Source: Campanula takesimana
Lineage: Eukaryota; Streptophyta; Magnoliopsida; Asterales; Campanulaceae
Direction: 5' to 3'
Assembly (NCBI GenBank): GCA_026119855.1
Contig: JAOWBW010001815.1
Location: forward strand, 1-64,000
Length of the DNA: 64,000 bases
Shown here: positions 53,969 through 64,000 of the stretch, in pieces
Layout: each line of letters opens with the position of its first letter
Position numbering within the stretch: the stretch's first letter is position 1
Program-made: the position numbers and the translations under genes
Notes under the pieces: model-generated
Seen by the model: the letters and a program-made list of their open reading frames with translations, nothing else
What the model was told of the DNA's origin: nothing
Databases searched by the model: none

Positions 53969-54977
53969 TTGAATCTCCCCGAACCATAATTTATATCCAC
54001 GAACCGACCTCAACTCCACCTTGAGTTTAATCCTCCACTTCCGAACATATCTCTCCACCTCTGGCACCGCCTTCTGTCTTTGTCAAGACAGTACCTTTGT
54101 TCACTCAAGAATAACCATGTTTACTTAGTCAAGCAAACGAATTTTTGGCTCAACTTGTGCAATGATTTCTAGATCCCTAGAACCTTCACTACAATGTTGA
54201 CCACCATATCCGAAATACCAAATCCACGATCACCAAATTCGAATACCATATTACCCAGATGACGACCGTCGATCTTGTCTCAAACTTTCGTGCTTCGAAC
54301 TATTCTTGGATCACCAATGAACACAGACAAACACCCTTGAATGACTTGAACAAATCAATTCTCATTCTGGCAATGTATCTCGAACCCGTTACTACTTATT
54401 TGGATATCTTCCCTATAAGCATCTGCACAAATGAAAATTGTACATGAACTGCACGACTGCGCGATGTCTGCATGAACTGCTACAATACTCCACAACATGT
54501 GCTCTTACTTATCTTGTTTTTTCGAACTCTCCATAACGTCGATAAGAGCCAAGAAACTAGTATTGATGTCTCAGAAAGCCTTCTAGACCATCAACATAGT
54601 GTTTAGCCGAACACTTGAGACTGTACACCTCTAGAATTTAAGTACCCCTTTGCCAACTAGACTTTGTGTATCTACTTCTAGTCCTTTGAATAGATTACAC
54701 CTTAAATCCCCAGATTGTACCTTGTCTCGATTGATTCTCAATCCCAATCCAATGATAAGCTTCGAACTAGTCTAGAAAGCTCCGAACCCACTCATTTAAA
54801 GGTGAATAGAATGCAATCTTGTGATTTACCTCAAGCACCCTTTGTCACACTGGACAACCTTGCTCCTCCCAAGCAACCGGACGATATGCTAAGCCTAGCA
54901 TTCCTTAGTGCCTCTAGACCGCCTATCTAGAGCATCGCCCCTTCCGGGCGACTAGCATTTTTTCGTGCTTGGCAAGT
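53969..54977. other. Internal non-coding region of element F
   Basis: No pol motif seen in either strand; short frames only. Confidence 0.45.
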
Positions 54978-55460
54978 TCATTCGGCCGTGAACCTCGCCC
55001 ACCGAGATAAACTGTCCCAACTAAATATGCGGATAGTCATCTGTACCTCAGGATTGTCTTCCCATCTACTCCTTCTTGTAAAAATTGGCTCCACCTTTTC
55101 CTCAACTATCTCTCTTTGCTGTACCCTTGGATTTAAAAGCCACTCATCCCCGCGTCGTGAGCCTTCTTCATCTGTTAGAGCAAAATCACCATGGTTACTA
55201 TTTACCATAGCAACCTCCATGAGAACATCATCATCAAGACCCATGATGATTTGTGCATGCGCCTTCTCCTCTAGAGAATCCATCACTTCCTCGCTTCCCT
55301 TCCCCTCCTTATAGAAATTACAAACTTCATCAGGTCTCGGGCCTCTCTTGCTAGAAGATTTTTGAGAATTATTCTTCTTGCTAGAACCTTTGTCGCCTTC
55401 CGCAACTATCCCTGTTGAATCTATTTCTGCACGAATGATGCACGTGCAGTGCACGATCAC
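54978..55460 (-). pseudogene. Gag-like remnant of element F
   Basis: About 160 codons: a basic KKNNSQKSSSKRG stretch, CNFYKEGKG resembling a decayed zinc knuckle, and GDEWLLN near where copia elements have the protease DEWILDSG. Similarity is partial and several key residues are gone. Confidence 0.45.
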
Positions 55461-55926
55461 TGCTCGCGAACTGCACGTGTGTACTGCACACGAACTGCAT
55501 GGACTTCATCTTGATTTACCAAAGAATAAAATACTATTCCTCCCATTAGTCTTGTCGATCATTGATTTAAATCCTTGACCCATCTTCTTCTTTGTAGCGG
55601 AAACCCTAGATCTCTAACCAACCAGTCGCCAATAAGAGAAATCGCAACAAGAAACTCCAAACACATACAATCGAAGACAAAACACCAGCAGCTTCTGTCC
55701 GGATACAATTTCGGATGATACGGACATCCAAATCCAATCTTTACCGTTCATATCGAAGATCTATAAGTCCAAAAGATACTCACCAAAAATAAGCACGATC
55801 CAACGGTGAACTAACATGCTACACCTTTTTCTTCACTGTTGCGGTGGATAAAAATGGACCAAAAACTGCTACCTTGTTTTTCTTCGATATTGGATCTCTT
55901 CCATCGATGCTAATTTTCCTTTTCCA
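55461..55926. other. 5' internal region of element F
   Basis: Leader-like sequence between primer site and gag remnant; GTGCAGTGCACG and CTGCACGTG words near 55444-55500 are partly palindromic. No ORF recognised. Confidence 0.4.
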
Positions 55927-55942
55927 CCTAGCTCTGGTGCCA
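55927..55942 (-). other. Primer-binding site of element F
   Basis: Minus strand TGGCACCAGAGCTAGG, two changes from the usual copia initiator-tRNA-Met site TGGTATCAGAGC. Confidence 0.75.
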
Positions 55943-55944
55943 CT

Positions 55945-56224
55945 TGTTAGAGCAAAATATACATAAGAACAATGTCAAGCGAAATAATCAAACACGAACA
56001 CAAGAATTTACGTGGTTCACCAACTTGTCTACGTCCACGGGCGGAGGGAGAATATATTACAATTCAATGACAATTACAAAAGACGATCTTCGCTAATCTA
56101 GTTGCACTAATTATTTAGGCAAATAATTCCGTCAACCTAAATCTAGATCTTAGATCTCTACTTGTATCTATCAAAGATGATCGGCAAAAATAATACTAGG
56201 GGAGGGGTTAGTATTTATAGGCAT
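55945..56224 (-). repeat. Truncated 5' LTR of element F
   Basis: Matches 53394 onward up to GTATTTATAGGCAT, then breaks at TGTTGG of element G. Confidence 0.85.
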
Positions 56225-57111
56225 TGTTGGTCCCAGAGGGCAACAAGGGTATAGAACCGCTAGAGGGGGCGGTGAATAGCGGTCCAAACTTTTTCTAAAA
56301 ATACCCTTAAAATTAAACCGAGTACTTATCAGTTTGGCCAACTGCGGTTCAAAGCACTAGAACCGAACTGATAAAATGCACAACGGAGTTTACGGTTTGG
56401 CCAAAAAGGATATGTAAAGAGTTGGACGGTTTGACTGGGTTGAAAAACACAATGATACAAACGATAATCTGAACTAAAAGATCAAAGGAAAACACAAGTC
56501 ATCTTTCAAGTCATTTCATATATGAACTCAATGAGAAACCACAATATAGAAAATTTAAAGAACAAGACAAAATAAAAATCAAACACACAAATTTGAAGAG
56601 GTTCGTTCTTGAATGAACTGCGTCCTCTATCTAGATGGTTAGTCTAGGATTTTCTAATAGCTACTAGACTTGTATTAATTTAGAGAAGCTTTTACAAGAT
56701 TACAATAAAGAATCTAAACTCTAAACAAACAATCTAACCTAACAAAGCTATTATAACAACCGGTGTATTCAAAGTGTATAATCTATGTGATCATACAAAT
56801 CGGATGTGTGCGTGGAAAGGGATCAAATTCTCTAATGATCTAAATGATGTTTGAGCAAATGAAAAATTTATGTGTATAAGGCTGAATGATGAAAGGTTGT
56901 TTGGCTTGAAGCTTGATGAAGAATTCTGGGTTTACTAAGGAGATCTTGAAGGTTTGAATATCTGGCTAAAATCTTCAAATCAAACTTTGAACACTTGGGA
57001 ATATTATCTCTTGAAGCTCAGCAACCTTCATTGTTGAGAAATGAAGGCTATTTATAGGCAGGTCACCCTTGTGACCGTTGGCCAAAGATTTGAATAAATC
57101 TTAATGGTACA
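56225..57111 (-). repeat. Element G: truncated copia (SIRE-like) LTR
   Basis: Left end TGTTGGTCCCAGAGG with CTAGAGGGGGCGGTGAATAG resembles the LTR of H (57112 on). It includes a TATA-like CTATTTATAGG near 57050 and breaks at 57111 where H begins. In sense orientation this is the R-U5 side with most of U3 missing. Confidence 0.7.
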
Positions 57112-58509
57112 TGTTGGTCCCAGAGACACAACAAGAGTATGAAAAGAGGCTAGAGGGGGGGGGGGGTGAATAGCCTATTAAAACTTTCAACCCTTTTTCA
57201 AAATTCAACCTTATGCTTACACTTGAATTTTTCGGTAGATAAAATACCACGCGATCAAGTATAAAATGCACAATAATAACAAGATGAACAAGACATGAAA
57301 TTTGCAACGTTCATATGAACAATAATAACAAGATGAACAAGACATGAAAGAAAAGTGCAGAAAATAAATGACACAATGATTTATGAACAAACACAATTCA
57401 CAAACATTCATAAATCTGAAAGATCAAACACTAAAAGACAAACAAAATTAATATGAATAATAATAACAAGATGAACAAGACATGAAAGAAAAGTGCAGAA
57501 AATAAATGACACAATGATTTGGAAATGTTTGATCTGTTAAAAGATCTACGTCCTTTACCAAGATGGTCAGTCTTGGATTTTGAATAAGGTATATATTGAT
57601 TCGTTTGTGTACAGATTACAGAGATAAAGTATTGAATCAACACCTATTTCTATGAAGAACAATCCTAGACTTAGACCAGTGTATCCCTAATGATTCAATC
57701 TATATGATTGATCAATCGGGGTGAGTGTGTGTTAAGAATCAAGAGCTCTTTGGAATCTATATGATTATAGAGCGTAATGAAACTTGTGTGATGAGGCTTG
57801 AGATTTGATCTTGAAGGTTGCTGGAGACTTGTTGAAGACTTGAAGGTTGAGTGCTTGAAGATTCGAAGGATTCTGGAAATCTTGAGTATGATCTTCAATC
57901 ACCAAAAATTTCAACAGCAATTTCTCTCTTAGAATCTCAGTGTGATTTCAATGAAGAACTCAAGGACTATTTATAGCCTTGAATGAGAAACTAGCCGTTT
58001 GAAATACTTGGGGTCCAAGTTGAAGGACAATGAGCTGTTGATTTCTGATTGGAGCTCAGTCTGAGTTGTCCTTTTGTTGCAGAGTCATGGTGGTCCAACT
58101 GTACTATGATGACAGATGTATTCAAATTTGAAATTTGAATTTGCAACGTTCTAAACTAACCAAGGTAAGGACACAAGTGTGACCATGGTTAAGTTTGAAC
58201 CAACTTGAGTTTTCTTCAACCAAGGTTCCATGCGGTAGGCATCACCTATGCGGTAGACATCATGGAATTAAGTAACCTTGGTCATGCGGTAAGCATTATG
58301 CGGTAGGCTAAGGCCTTACCTTAGATCTCCAGACTTAGAAAAATTGAGGGTCCTAATCTGCTAAGCCTATCAAACTAAAAGGTAGACTATTCTAAATGAA
58401 GTACAAGTACTTCTTACAATATATCCTAAAGTCCACAAAGAGTAAAATAAGGTTATGTGATCAATCAAATTAAGGTAATAGGAGTGGTTTATAATAAGCA
58501 TACCCAACA
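57112..58509 (-). repeat. 3' LTR of element H (1398 bp)
   Basis: Sense start TGTTGGGTATGC (58509), end GGGACCAACA (57112). It contains an internal duplication (AATAATAACAAGATGAACAA at about 57273, 57321 and 57458), a 12-base G run (57155-57166) and four ATGCGGTA words (58230-58310). Confidence 0.8.
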
Positions 58510-58524
58510 ATCTCCCCCTATTTG
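58510..58524 (-). other. Polypurine tract of element H
   Basis: Minus strand CAAATAGGGGGAGAT before the LTR. Confidence 0.8.
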
Positions 58525-58922
58525 ATTAAGACCATTACCTACTATAACAAAGGCTAATTCATTGTACTTGGTAAAAACATGTTTTCAAGAATAAACATTT
58601 TATTAATATCATGTCCCAAGTCAATACACACTCTAAGCCAATGTCATAGATTTCTATCATCCTATAAAGAAAAACAAATTACTAATCCTAGAAGATAGAA
58701 ATAACAATTGAAGCATTTCAAGATGAGTGAACACTAAAGAAAATAAATGCATCAAATACAATAATCAGCATACTCCACATAATAATCATCATTTAAGCAT
58801 CGGAGTAAGTGCAGACAAAAGAAGGATAATGTCAAGTTACAACCCAACTGAAAACAGATATAAAACGATAAATTGTTTTAAAACATCAACAAACTTTGTT
58901 CAAATGACCACATACGGTCATA
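58525..58922. other. 3' UTR of element H
   Basis: AT-rich, between the extra ORF and polypurine tract; nothing recognised. Confidence 0.5.
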
Positions 58923-61026
58923 TCAAATGCGGTCAACAACAATGAGATCTTTATCAAAGCTCGTGGCAAGAGGGAGAGGGAAGCGGTAGGATGAGAGATC
59001 TAGTCCTGGAATAATCACTAGAGTAGATATTTCGTCTTCTTCCTCTTCTCCTTGAGATTGCACATTGCCGTGTCCTGCAACTGTTAGCTGATTTCCAGCT
59101 TGAATTTTTGTACGGTTGAGATGGGTCAAGGCTGTATTGACTCTGCTGGAGAGAAGATCTATCTTTGTGGATTGGTCAGTAATTCTGATGTTCTGGGCTT
59201 CAATGCGGTTTTTCTGAACTTGCATCGCACCAGTCAAAGCATTGATTTTCGGGACAAACTTTTCAGCAACTGACATAAGTGCGACATTTGAATGTACCAG
59301 AATTTCCTCTTTGATTGAAGTTTTAATTTTCTCTAACTCTTCCTTTACCTCTAATTTGTCGTGACCCATGGCCTTTGAAAGTTCAGCGCTTGCTCCCTCA
59401 ACTCCTTTGATTACACTACTGCTTATGAAATCAGTTTGCTTTCTGAGCATTTCAGTTAATGCGGCAAGAGTCAGAGTGTCAGTTGAGGGTACGGCAGAGG
59501 ACGATGGTGCGGTAGAGGTAGAAGTACTTGTATTGCTAGCTAAAGTATCCTTAATGGCCTTTGTTATGAAAACACTCTCCCCCTTAATGGTTGAAATCAT
59601 CTCGGAGGGAAGAGCGGTAACATCGCGCTTGAGGGAGGCCTGATCGGACTTGATCTCAATAAGCTCTTATCTAAGTGCCACCATACCGGAGACCAGTTCA
59701 GAAACCTGAGCTTGAGTGTCTGCCTACATCTGAGTTAAGAACTTAACTGCGGCAAGTATCTCAGCAGTTAATGATGCGGCATCCTCAGGTTGTGCGGCAG
59801 CTTCAGGACCTGCAGTAGAAAGAGGGATAGATTCTGTAGCAATATGAGTAGGAGGGAGTTCAACAGATTCAACCGTGACCAAGGTGTCAGCCTTGTTAGG
59901 AATGGATACATCCTCAACATTCTCAATAAACGCATCAAGCTTTTCAGGAATCTGCTCTTCCTCCTCAACAATCTCTTCAACATCAACAATATTAATAGTC
60001 ACATCAGTAACTGTCCTATCACTAGCGGTAGATATAGCATGTTATTCCTTAGAACTTTCATCAACTAACCCTTTATCAATGGGCTTAGAGGGAAGCACGG
60101 CATCATCAGCCTCAGAACTTTCATCAGCATTATCATCATTAGTCTTTTCAGCTTCATCTGCTGCAGCATCTCCAAGATCTTCCTCAGATTGAGAGCCTTC
60201 TTCCATTTCATCCAGTTGAACATCTAGGACAAAGTTCTTAGAGAGCTTTGGAGGAGCTACCGTAATGTCTTCATCGGAGGAAAAGACTGGAGATTGGATT
60301 TCGGGGGAAGGTTACTTGGAGACTTTGGCTTTCTTGGTTATTTTGACTGGACTAGGAGTGTGGTATCGTTTCTTTACACTCTTCTCCCCCTGACTTGGTG
60401 TAGGTTTAAAATATACAGAGGGTTTGGATTTTGTAGAGGGAACGGTAGGTTGAGAGACAGTGTATGGTTGCTTAGGTGCGGCAGGTTTTGAAGATTTGGT
60501 TTTTGGAGGAGGTAAAAGGGAAGGGGATTTAGAAGGTGCGGTATAGATAGATTTGGAAACTTTGGATCTGGGTTGAGGTTCAGGGGATGGAGAGGGAGAC
60601 ATAGGTGGTGCGGTAGGTGTGACTTTGGGTTTTGAGTGTTTTGGAGCGGACTTTGCAGGTGCGGTAGGAACCGAGGATGCGGTAATCTTGATTCCGGTAG
60701 AGGAAGGGATGGGCTTCTTTGCAGCCTTCTCAACAAACATAACTTTTTCTTTACCTTTGATGGAGGTAGGAGGGATTGCAGCACCTTTACATTTTTCGCG
60801 TGCCTTGATTGTGGCAGCCTGCTTGCGGTCCAGCTCAAATGCGGTAGCCTCCACATCACTGACCATTCGATCACCAAGATTGGCCTGACCGCGTTTAGAA
60901 TATCTGGGAGGAATATAATCTTCAACGGGGTCTCGAAGAAGGTAAGAGCGATACATTTCATCCCCAAAGTTACTTCGGAAGTTGGTTTTCATAGACTTGC
61001 GGCAAAAGTCTTTTGTGGTAGGAATC
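58923..61026 (-). pseudogene. Extra ORF of the SIRE-like element H (Pro-rich and coiled coil)
   Basis: A single frame of about 700 codons interrupted by nonsense codons near 60312, 60043, 59724 and 59668, without frameshifts. From N to C: a basic region (RKQAATIKAREKCKG), a Pro/Ser/Lys-rich region (TAPPMSPSPSPEPQPRSK), an acidic Ser/Glu region (EEGSQSEEDLGDAAAD), then a long coiled coil (EVKEELEKIKTSIKEEIL, IDLLSSRVNTALTHLNRT). The N-terminus is cut by the LTR of E at 61027. SIRE elements carry a post-pol ORF with Pro-rich and coiled-coil parts, sometimes called envelope-like. No membrane segment is evident in the visible part, so I make no claim about such a role. Confidence 0.6.
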
Positions 61027-62552
61027 TGTAAGGATCCCGCCCCCGCGCGGAGGATCGCGACGAGTTTTGGGGCGAAAAAGCCGAACACGGTTATCTCACA
61101 AAACATAACGGATTCGCCACTTTTGTTAATTATTTAACCCAACAAAAGAAAAGGCTAGAGATTCTATTAGTTCGGAGGTCAGGTTACGCCTTGGGAAGAG
61201 TATCACGTCACCCAAGTCGCCTCGGATAGGACCGAGTCTCCCTAATGTTAGTTAACGAAAGTGCATATGTGTGTGTGTGTTTTCAAAATGGGAGAAACTG
61301 ACTGTTTTGGTAAAACCAATTAATTATTTAACAGAAAAGGTTTATTTTGCAAACTTTCTGGTCAGAAAAGGAAGAAACTGGAAAATGCCCTCCCTGGCCA
61401 AAGTAGCCGTACGGATGGGGAGGGCTCTCCAGGGCATTTTTACAGTTTATCCGAAAACAGTCCAGTTTCAGTTAAAACAGAGTACCTTTGCTGAAACTGG
61501 ACTGGAATGTTGATTTACAGTTTATGATTAACAACAAAACTTTAGAAAGTTCATTCCTATGCACTTTGATCATCAAAGGAACCCCAAAAACAAATATTTA
61601 GGTATGATCAAAGCCAATCATTGGAGAGATTTATGAAAAGTTGATGAACATGGCATTTAGACCAAAATGACCATTTTGGTGGATAAAGATGGAAACTTTA
61701 CCACCAAAATGGACTTATTATACAAGATTAAACCCTTAGGGATAAAAATATAACATAAAGATCAAATCTTTATGTCTCATACTTGGTGATTTATGGCTAG
61801 ATCATGGTTGGGATGATAAAGATTGAAACTTTATCCCCCAATCATGACTCTTATGGCCAAACAAGAACAACATCAACATGAAATTTAACAAATCATGATC
61901 ATCCTAGGTTTTATCCCATAAATCACACACTAGGTGTGAAGGGGACCTTGAATCACCTCATGATTTGGATCATATACATATATAATCATAATATATATAG
62001 CTTGGAAGGCCAAGACTTGTATAATATATGGATATAGTGCTTGAAAATGGACAAGAATTGTAAGAAATGTAAAGTGCTTGAAATGGACAAGACTTTGTAA
62101 GAACAAGAAGAAATAATACAAGATAAACAAGTAATATGAACAAATATAAAAGAGTTTGAGATGAAGAAGAAGATGGGGAGAAGGAGGCATCACCTATGAT
62201 GGTTATGCCTATCTTCCTCTCTTTTCACTCAAATATGTGTATCACTCACTTTCTGCTCTCAAACTGGCAGAGTAACAGCTCTCAAAATGTTTTCTCCCCC
62301 CTGAAATGATCAGCATGGGGTTCAATTTATAGAGGCTGAGGGTGCCCAACATAGCCGTACGGCTAGGGACCTCATGCACCCAAACCATCCGTACGACTCG
62401 ACTTGGTGAGCTTCTGGATTTTTCTAAGTTTAATTCTAGTTCAGCCCTGGAATATCAGGTTTATCCTAGTGAGGTCTCGGCCCATTGGTTTATCCCTAAA
62501 TGGTACCAAGAATTCCACTAAAGTAGGTCAGTTTCAGATTGGGGTACTTACA
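61027..62552 (-). repeat. 3' LTR of element E (1526 bp)
   Basis: Ends TGTAAGTACCCC (sense start, 62552) and GGATCCTTACA (61027). Near-identical partner of 7815-9336 but with its internal region on the other side. Confidence 0.92.
62324..62396 (-). promoter_or_regulatory. LTR core promoter of element E
   Basis: TATAAATT (62331-62324), palindrome TAGCCGTACGGCTA (62352-62365) about 30 bp upstream and CCGTACGA (62389-62396) further upstream. Another CCGTACGG sits near 61406 in the transcribed part. Confidence 0.6.
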
Positions 62553-62565
62553 GAGCCCCTCGGCA
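62553..62565 (-). other. Polypurine tract of element E
   Basis: Minus strand TGCCGAGGGGCTC next to the LTR. Confidence 0.75.
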
Positions 62566-62602
62566 ACGTCGCTTTTGAAGAAAGCGGGGTTGTCGATAAA
62601 AC

Positions 62603-62800
62603 AAGCATCCCAATCTGATGGGAGGACGGCTTGGCCGATTTGGGTGAGAGATTCCAAGGATACTCAGACCTATAAGCATCCCATTTTGATGGGAGGACGG
62701 CTTGGCCGATTTGGATGAGAGATTCTAAGGCTACTCAAACCTATAAGCATCCCAATCCGATGGGAGAACGGCTTGGCCGATTTGTTCTATGGCTGGACCT
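62603..62800. repeat. Tandem array, 71-bp units, element E 3' UTR
   Basis: AAGCATCCCAATCTGATGGG starts at 62603, 62674 and 62745 (with variants); each unit has GGACGGCTTGGCCGATTTG. Confidence 0.9.
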
Positions 62801-62809
62801 AGAGGTATA

Positions 62810-62858
62810 GGATTCCTACGTATCCCTATTCAAGGGAATCAAGCCTAATGTAGTTCGG
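62810..62858 (-). other. Conserved 3' UTR hairpin (type Q), element E
   Basis: In sense: GAACTACA, spacer, TTCCCT-TGAAT-AGGGAT, ACGTAGGAATCC. The inner stem CCCT/AGGG is kept; one outer pair is lost. Confidence 0.65.
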
Positions 62859-62929
62859 GTGAGAGATTTTAAGGCTGCTCAAACCTATGGGCCTTAGGTG
62901 GATATCCATTCATCCTTTCCTAAACAGGC

Positions 62930-63255
62930 ATGGCTCAAAGGTCGGGCTTGGTTAACTTGGCTCTATTCGGAGGGGGTTGACTAAAGAGGGATGGCATGGA
63001 TCAGAGGCTCAAATGATGGGCATGGCTCAGAGGCTAGACTCGATCGACTTGGCTCTATCGGAGAGGGTCGACTCGAGGAATAGGCATGGCTCAGAGGCTC
63101 AAATAATGGGCATGGCTCAGAGGCTAGACTCGATCGACTTGGCTCTATCGGAGAGGGTCGACTCGAGGAATAGGCATGGCTCAGAGGCTCAAATAATGGG
63201 CATGGCTCAGAGGCTAGACTCGATCGACTTGGCTCTATCAGAGAGGGTCGACTCG
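62930..63255. repeat. Tandem array, 90-bp units, element E 3' UTR
   Basis: CATGGCTCAGAGGCTAGACT at 63021, 63111 and 63201, an exact 90-bp period (30 codons, so it is open as a repeated peptide in one frame). A partial unit lies before. Confidence 0.92.
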
Positions 63256-63260
63256 AGGAT

Positions 63261-63350
63261 AACTGGTCAACTTATCTCATGACGGAGGGTCGACTACACA
63301 AACTGGTCAACTTATCTCATGGCAGAGGGTCGACTACACAAACTGGTCTC
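63261..63350. repeat. Tandem array, 40-bp units, element E 3' UTR
   Basis: AACTGGTCAACTTATCTCAT at 63261 and 63301, with a partial third unit at 63341. Confidence 0.88.
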
Positions 63351-63569
63351 ACGTCATCACAGACTGCCGGGACACATTGATAGGTTTTCTCTAACCTGGC
63401 CACTCTCGGGGACAAAGGTTTTCCTAACCTAATCATAACTATACTGGTCTTACGCCCTACCAAGGGCTGCCGAGGCGATAACATCTTAACTTTCATCCTG
63501 GACTTACGAGGTACGGCCGGGACTTTCACGATTTCACTTTCTACCCTGGACTTACGAAGTACGGCCGGG
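63351..63569. other. Element E 3' UTR, mixed degenerate repeats
   Basis: Contains early, diverged copies of the two following arrays (CTGGACTTACGA...ACGGCCGGG near 63500 and 63545). Confidence 0.5.
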
Positions 63570-63835
63570 TCAACAAAATCCAATAGTCTTACATCATGCC
63601 GGATTGCCAAGGACGAATCTCACGGAGCCTAATGGACTTATGTCATTCCGGACTGCCAAAGGACACAATCTTACGAAGCCTAATGGTCTTACGTCACGCC
63701 GGACGGCCAAAGAACACAATCTCACAAAATCTAATGGTCTTACGTCATGCCGGACCGCCAAAGGATAGGTCTAACCTAATGGACTTATGTCATTACGGAC
63801 TGCCAAAGGACAATTTTTCATACTTTTAACTGGAC
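63570..63835. repeat. Tandem array, ~50-bp units, element E 3' UTR
   Basis: AATGG(T/A)CTTA(C/T)GTCAT followed by CGGACTGCCAAAGGACA recurs about every 50 bp (near 63595, 63644, 63695, 63747 and 63791). Confidence 0.85.
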
Positions 63836-64000
63836 TTACGAAGAATGGCCACGTTAACTTTCCAAATTCAAACTCTTAACCTGGACTTACGAAGCACGGC
63901 CGGGTCAAATTACATTCTTAACCTGGGCTTACGAAGTACGGCTGGGTCAAATTACACTCTTAACCTGGGCTTACGAAGTACGGCTGGGCTAAATAACACT
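63836..64000. repeat. Tandem array, ~45-bp units, element E 3' UTR, runs off the window
   Basis: TTAACCTGG(A/G)CTTACGAAG then ACGGC(C/T)GGGTCAAATTAC, at least four units to the window end. Confidence 0.85.

Larger units (their letters stand above)
53394..56224 (-). mobile_element. Element F: small Ty1/copia element, 5' LTR truncated
   Basis: 3' LTR 53394-53953, polypurine tract 53954-53968, internal region, primer site 55927-55942, and the start of the 5' LTR 55945-56224, cut by element G at 56225. The internal region is only ~2 kb with one gag-like scrap, so it is non-autonomous or deleted. Confidence 0.82.
57112..61026 (-). mobile_element. Element H: SIRE-like copia retrotransposon, 3' part only
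   Basis: 3' LTR 57112-58509, polypurine tract, and a long extra ORF reaching 61026, where element E interrupts it. The AGGGGGAGATTGTTGG junction and a post-pol Pro-rich plus coiled-coil ORF are typical of SIRE/Maximus elements. Pol and 5' LTR lie beyond E, off the window. Confidence 0.75.
61027..64000 (-). mobile_element. Element E: Tat-type element, 3' LTR and 3' UTR only
   Basis: 3' LTR 61027-62552 of the same family as A, polypurine tract, then a 3' UTR made largely of successive tandem arrays and one conserved hairpin. Gag/pol must lie to the right of the window. It inserted into the extra ORF of H. Confidence 0.82.

Noticed and set aside
54988..55314. Plus-strand frame opposite the F gag remnant
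   Set aside because: Ser/Leu-rich shadow without recognisable features.
60312..61106. Start of the H extra ORF at 61106
   Set aside because: The first ~27 codons come from the LTR of element E, which begins at 61027; the join is an insertion boundary.
62977..63282. 30-residue periodic peptide frame
   Set aside because: The 90-bp tandem repeat is a multiple of three, so it stays open by arithmetic.

Overview
This window looks like a gene-poor, repeat-dense stretch of a plant nuclear genome, most likely a eudicot. It contains no intact host gene, rRNA, tRNA or CRISPR array that I can support. Nearly every base can be assigned to nested transposable elements: Ty3/gypsy of the Tat/Ogre and Athila types, Ty1/copia including a SIRE-like element, a Mutator-like element, a hAT-type MITE and a probable Helitron end. 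The family cannot be fixed by eye. Elements are lettered A to H below.

Layout. 1-9336: element A, a minus-strand Tat element whose 5' LTR (7815-9336) is in the window and whose 3' end lies off the left edge. It has a gag remnant and an antisense (plus-strand) plant-mobile-domain (PMD) gene. 9337-12541 and 39044-40805: one plus-strand Athila-like element (gag-protease, no pol, 3' LTR 39490-40805), split by element B. 12542-39043: element B, a minus-strand Tat element without pol, with 5-bp target duplications CTCGG. Inside B, 8 bp upstream of its gag ATG, sits element C (18979-36553, plus strand, duplications GACCT). C is the only element here with recognisable protease, RT, two RNase H domains and integrase, all broken. 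C's 3' LTR is itself split by a 2.8-kb solo LTR (33700-36506, duplications CAATC). 40806-43640: AT-rich sequence with a probable Helitron terminus and a hAT MITE (43071-43564, duplications TAAGCAAT). 43641-53001: a small MULE with 9-bp duplications AAGAATAAA, whose right terminal repeat is split by element D (44682-52893), a sister copy of B. 53394-61026: a chain of minus-strand copia elements (F, G, H), each interrupting the previous one. 61027-64000: the 3' LTR and repeat-filled 3' UTR of element E, with the same LTR family as A.

How the parts relate. C appears to be a former autonomous member, and B and D look like pol-less relatives. They share LTR ends, a primer-binding site of the kind reported for Ogre/Tat, leader sequences with a duplicated ~37-bp block, and the same polypurine tract. 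Tat features seen here are the double RNase H, antisense extra ORFs between pol and the 3' LTR, and tandem repeats of ~50-bp period before the 3' LTR.

Most interesting points. (1) Two short stem-loops recur after gag/pol in A-E. Their stems keep pairing although the bases differ, which suggests a structured RNA module in the 3' UTR. (2) C carries two antisense genes. Each is preceded by a TATA-like site and a cluster of CGCG/GGCGCC-type boxes like those in the LTR promoters. (3) The same CG-rich boxes recur in LTRs and leaders of otherwise different families. (4) B and D look like chimeras carrying two different 3' UTR hairpins each. Everything here was read by eye; identity levels and period sizes are approximate.
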